Positions 61,036 through 64,000 of a DNA stretch of 64,000 nt are shown piece by piece. The position numbers and the translations under genes were made by a program. The DNA is taken from contig JAZARR010000059.1 of the NCBI GenBank assembly GCA_037389465.1, positions 6,099,001 through 6,163,000 on the forward strand, read 5' to 3'. Numbering within the stretch: the stretch's first letter is position 1; every line of letters starts with the position of its first letter. The notes under the pieces were generated by a model. It did not search any database and was not told where the DNA came from. It saw only the letters and a list, made by a program, of their open reading frames with translations. The DNA comes from Baylisascaris procyonis. Lineage: Eukaryota; Nematoda; Chromadorea; Rhabditida; Ascarididae.

Positions 61036-64000
61036 TCATATGTAGTGGGAGTCTATAATTTGAATATTCATGAATGCCCTTGATGACTGACAAGGGGTAC
61101 GGTCCTGTGACGACCACTCTCGACATGCTTTGATCGCTGGCGCACCGATGAGATGGGCCAGGTCAGCGCTGGTTTGGATAACCCCCCATTTGTCATCACT
61201 ATGGTTGCCCTCACTCGAAACGATTTGCCTTTTGTGTTGTAGATCCCCTTACGCACCGGAAACGTTATGTTGTCAAGTAACGACTATTGAACGTTTGTTG
61301 CAATATTGCCACTACTTGCAAATAAACTTTGCTTATTAAGTCATTTATTAAGTCAAAAGTTGAATAATTCCCTGATAGGTGAAGATAGAGGTACTGCCTC
61401 TAAATTATGAAGCAAGGCCACTAAGATTGTCGCAAACCAAACGAATACCGGTGAAAATGTTTTATTTGCAAGAATGAAGCAGGCCAGTTGCTCTATTTCA
61501 GCCGTTGGTAACAATTGTCGAAATATTTTCCCAACCTAAGAATCCTTCTTATCAATCAGATTCTGCGTTTTCCTCTTCCCTTCATTGTATCCCTCCGCAT
61601 GTTTCCTGCTTGTCATTCCTGGTGCCTCCTTCATCCACACTTCGGTATTCTTGAAACTTCTTTCATCTAGACACTGTTTTCGATCTGTTTGAAGTTGAAC
61701 GTTCTCAATTATGTACTAGAATTTGATGATGTTTGCTAGCTCATCTACCGAGTACAGTGTTCGCTATTTCTTTTGCTGCACTATGAGCTCTTGATATCTT
61801 TGCAATTATTGGCACTGAGCATTCAATATACCATTTCATTTGTTTGCATCTCAAGGACAGTCGATTTACACGGATGCTTTGTGCGCTAAAAATATGGCAG
61901 TTAAACTGTTGGTTAAAGTTATTCTATTTAAATTTCATCTTTTATGCCTTTTGAAGGTTTTTTGCTGAGCCACTTTATGATAACATATCATCATACTTAT
62001 GCGTTTGTCTACGCGTGCCCATCTTTTTAGTGTCCCAGCTTGAACCAAAAAAGACGTCGTGATAATAATACATGCCCTTTTCGCATATATAACCTGAATT
62101 TCCTCTTTGTGTGCTGGCTCTTGGCTCGGTTACGATCTGTCATGAAAGTTGGGAATTAAACGTTGTAGTAGCATCGATCAAAAGGAAAAAAATACCGAAT
62201 CTTTTGGCAAAGGGTTGTTCAGCTTGTGGGAGAACCAAGTGCTTTATTGCATTTTTTTAAAACTTTTTTCTCGAATCCTCATCCAGCCGGTTGCTGTGAT
62301 AGGACGAAGTCGCAAAAAGTGCATATCGTATCATCATTCCTTGCGCGCTCGCCCACTTGTTTCGTTTCTAAGCCTTCAACAAACTTGCTTTGCGGAAGTT
62401 CATTCGGGCGATATCATGTTTGTGTGAAGTTTGTTATGGCAACGTGTGCATCTTGCTGTCTGCCCGGTACTTTCAACTTAAGCGAACAATAAGGCTAGAG
62501 TTAGGAACTTTGATGGCTCTAACGTATGTAGTAGAATGACTTCGAATCCTCTAGCTGAAGTTGACCTTCGAAACCAGTTATGGGCAATGAAAGGTGTTGA
62601 AGAGTTTGCATGCGTTTCACATCAGCTGAATTTCTTATTCTGCCGCTTCCAAGTCAATGGAGATAAAATATTTAATAGGCATGTACCAGCAATCGGTTCG
62701 CATGAAATATGAAACCATTATTTTGTCACTTATGTTTTTTGTTTGTTTCTGTCTTGTGGTGTCGATTGATTGGTTCAACAAATGCAAAAGCGCACATCTT
62801 TTCAGCAAATCTAGCTCACTTCTTCTGTGCTTAAAATTATTAATGATTGCGAAGGTTGAATTAATAAATTTTCTGCTATCAAGTTTTCTATCACCTTCAA
62901 TTTGTGTGCGTGATAGAAACGAAGAAGGAAATTCAATGTTGCGTCATTTGATAGTATCGGAACTCGGCAGTCTTAAGCAGAACGTATAGGGCAAGAGGTC
63001 TCACCATAAACGACGTCGACTTGGCAATGTTCGGTCGTTTTAAGCTAGACAATTGTCTTTTATACACTAACGTAGTGGAATGGCTTCAAAGGTCACAGTC
63101 GTTCTTCTCTATTTCATCTTTCTAGAGAGGGTACTTTTCAAAGTTCGGTGAACTTTCCAGTTTTGCTGTGCTTTTCAAGTTTTTTTCTTTGATAAAATAA
63201 TGAGTGAATTCAATTCTATTTTATCGTAACGAATGAAACTTTCTATTTTTTTTCTTAAAAATTTCATTTCTCATTTAAGAAAAACTCAAACCCAATAGCA
63301 TGGCACTTCTCCCGTCCCCCTTACATTGTGCAATCACCTAGCGGTCTCGGAGTTGGCACCTTATTACGCAGAGAGAATCCCAAAATGCATCAAAATTGCA
63401 GTACTGTTGCGAATGAAGAATCGAAGAACCGCGTTCCGATCTTTGAACCACAAAGTTCTCTCCGAATTTTTGTGAATGTTTCCCAAAAATCCGAGACGAG
63501 TATTTTCGGAAGAGTTCAACAAGGAAATCTTAACTAAAAAACTACAATGAAGTCTAAAACCGATAATAGACACGCTATCTCCCAATTTGAGGTTCTCTCT
63601 AGAACAATATAAGTAGGAATTTTCGAAACACCGATCGTTGTTATCGATATTCTAATTTTCTCATGGGGAGAGATGGAAGAGAGTCAGCACAATTGCCTAT
63701 GCTCTGCATTGCTGAAACAGTCTTACTTCCTGCAAGCGACATTGTCATCAATTGCTTAGACAGAATTGTTGCTGTGAATACGCCATTTATAGGCTATTGC
63801 TACGTTAGCAAGTATATTGCATCTTTGTTAAATCCGTTTCTTCTTGCGACGAGAATCACAATTGCTTCTTAAGATTTTAGCCACGATTATGTCGTGTCCG
63901 GTTGAAAGCGGTTCCTATCCTGGTAAGGTGACTGGTCCTCATTGAGTCAAAATTCATCGCCCTATCGAAACCATGACGAGGCTCAACCCATCCTCATTTG

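Larger units (their letters stand above)
47361..64000. other. No convincing gene (right flank)
   Basis: About 16.6 kb with short, overlapping open frames on both strands and no recognised domain or consistent exon chain. Longest frames examined without support: 48501-48902 (-), 52832-53182 (+), 55188-55523 (+), 55586-56024 (+) and 58399-58800 (-). GC-richer open islands occur near 48.6-48.9, 50.4-50.7, 58.5-58.8 and 59.9-60.3 kb. It is probably intergenic DNA or a long intron of a gene whose exons lie outside the window. Confidence 0.4.

Noticed and set aside
1..64000. tRNA, rRNA, CRISPR arrays and intact transposase or reverse transcriptase genes
   Set aside because: I scanned for tRNA T-arm motifs, repeated spacers and catalytic motifs of mobile-element proteins and saw none that could be supported.

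Overview
The window looks like nuclear DNA from a nematode, probably a clade V or strongylid parasite with long introns. The signs are AT-rich non-coding DNA (by eye), small exons scattered over many kilobases, GT...AG introns with pyrimidine-rich acceptors, long TA microsatellites, and a hunchback-type zinc-finger protein built like the nematode HBL-1 family. The species cannot be named from sequence alone. There are no rRNA, tRNA, CRISPR or bacterial-style features. No intact transposon was found.

Two protein-coding genes can be assembled exon by exon, both on the + strand. Gene 1 (about 6.6-15.2 kb, 5' end not resolved) encodes a classical tyrosine-specific protein phosphatase. Eleven candidate exons keep phase across every junction and give an uninterrupted chain of about 408 residues: the N-terminal helix, a KNR(H) loop, INANYI, a Y-I-A-A-E-G-P motif, KCEKYWP, a W-L-D loop, the H-C-S-A-G-I-G-R-T active site, a Q-loop and an acidic tail ending at 15212. 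It includes a 16-nt microexon and two neighbouring symmetric exons only 25 nt apart, which may be mutually exclusive.

Gene 2 (35.3-46.2 kb) is a hunchback-like C2H2 zinc-finger gene, called hbl-1. Eight exons, all in phase 0, encode about 437 residues with six N-terminal/central fingers and the C-terminal finger pair that mediates self-association in Hunchback and Ikaros proteins. Two fingers are split precisely across exon junctions, which supports the splice model. A stretch of about 1.2 kb after the stop ends at an AATAAA and contains one minimal lin-4 seed match and one minimal let-7 seed match, relevant because C. elegans hbl-1 is a known target of these microRNAs.

Layout: 1-6.5 kb is upstream DNA with one tentative juxtamembrane-like exon for gene 1. 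From 15.2 to about 32 kb there is a long apparent gene desert with GC-richer islands, a palindrome and a TATA-like site. From 32 to 35.2 kb there are possible alternative 5' exons of hbl-1. From 47.4 to 64 kb there is no convincing gene, only one odd open segment near 48.7 kb, a few hairpins and low-complexity tracts. The two genes have no evident functional link beyond being neighbours.
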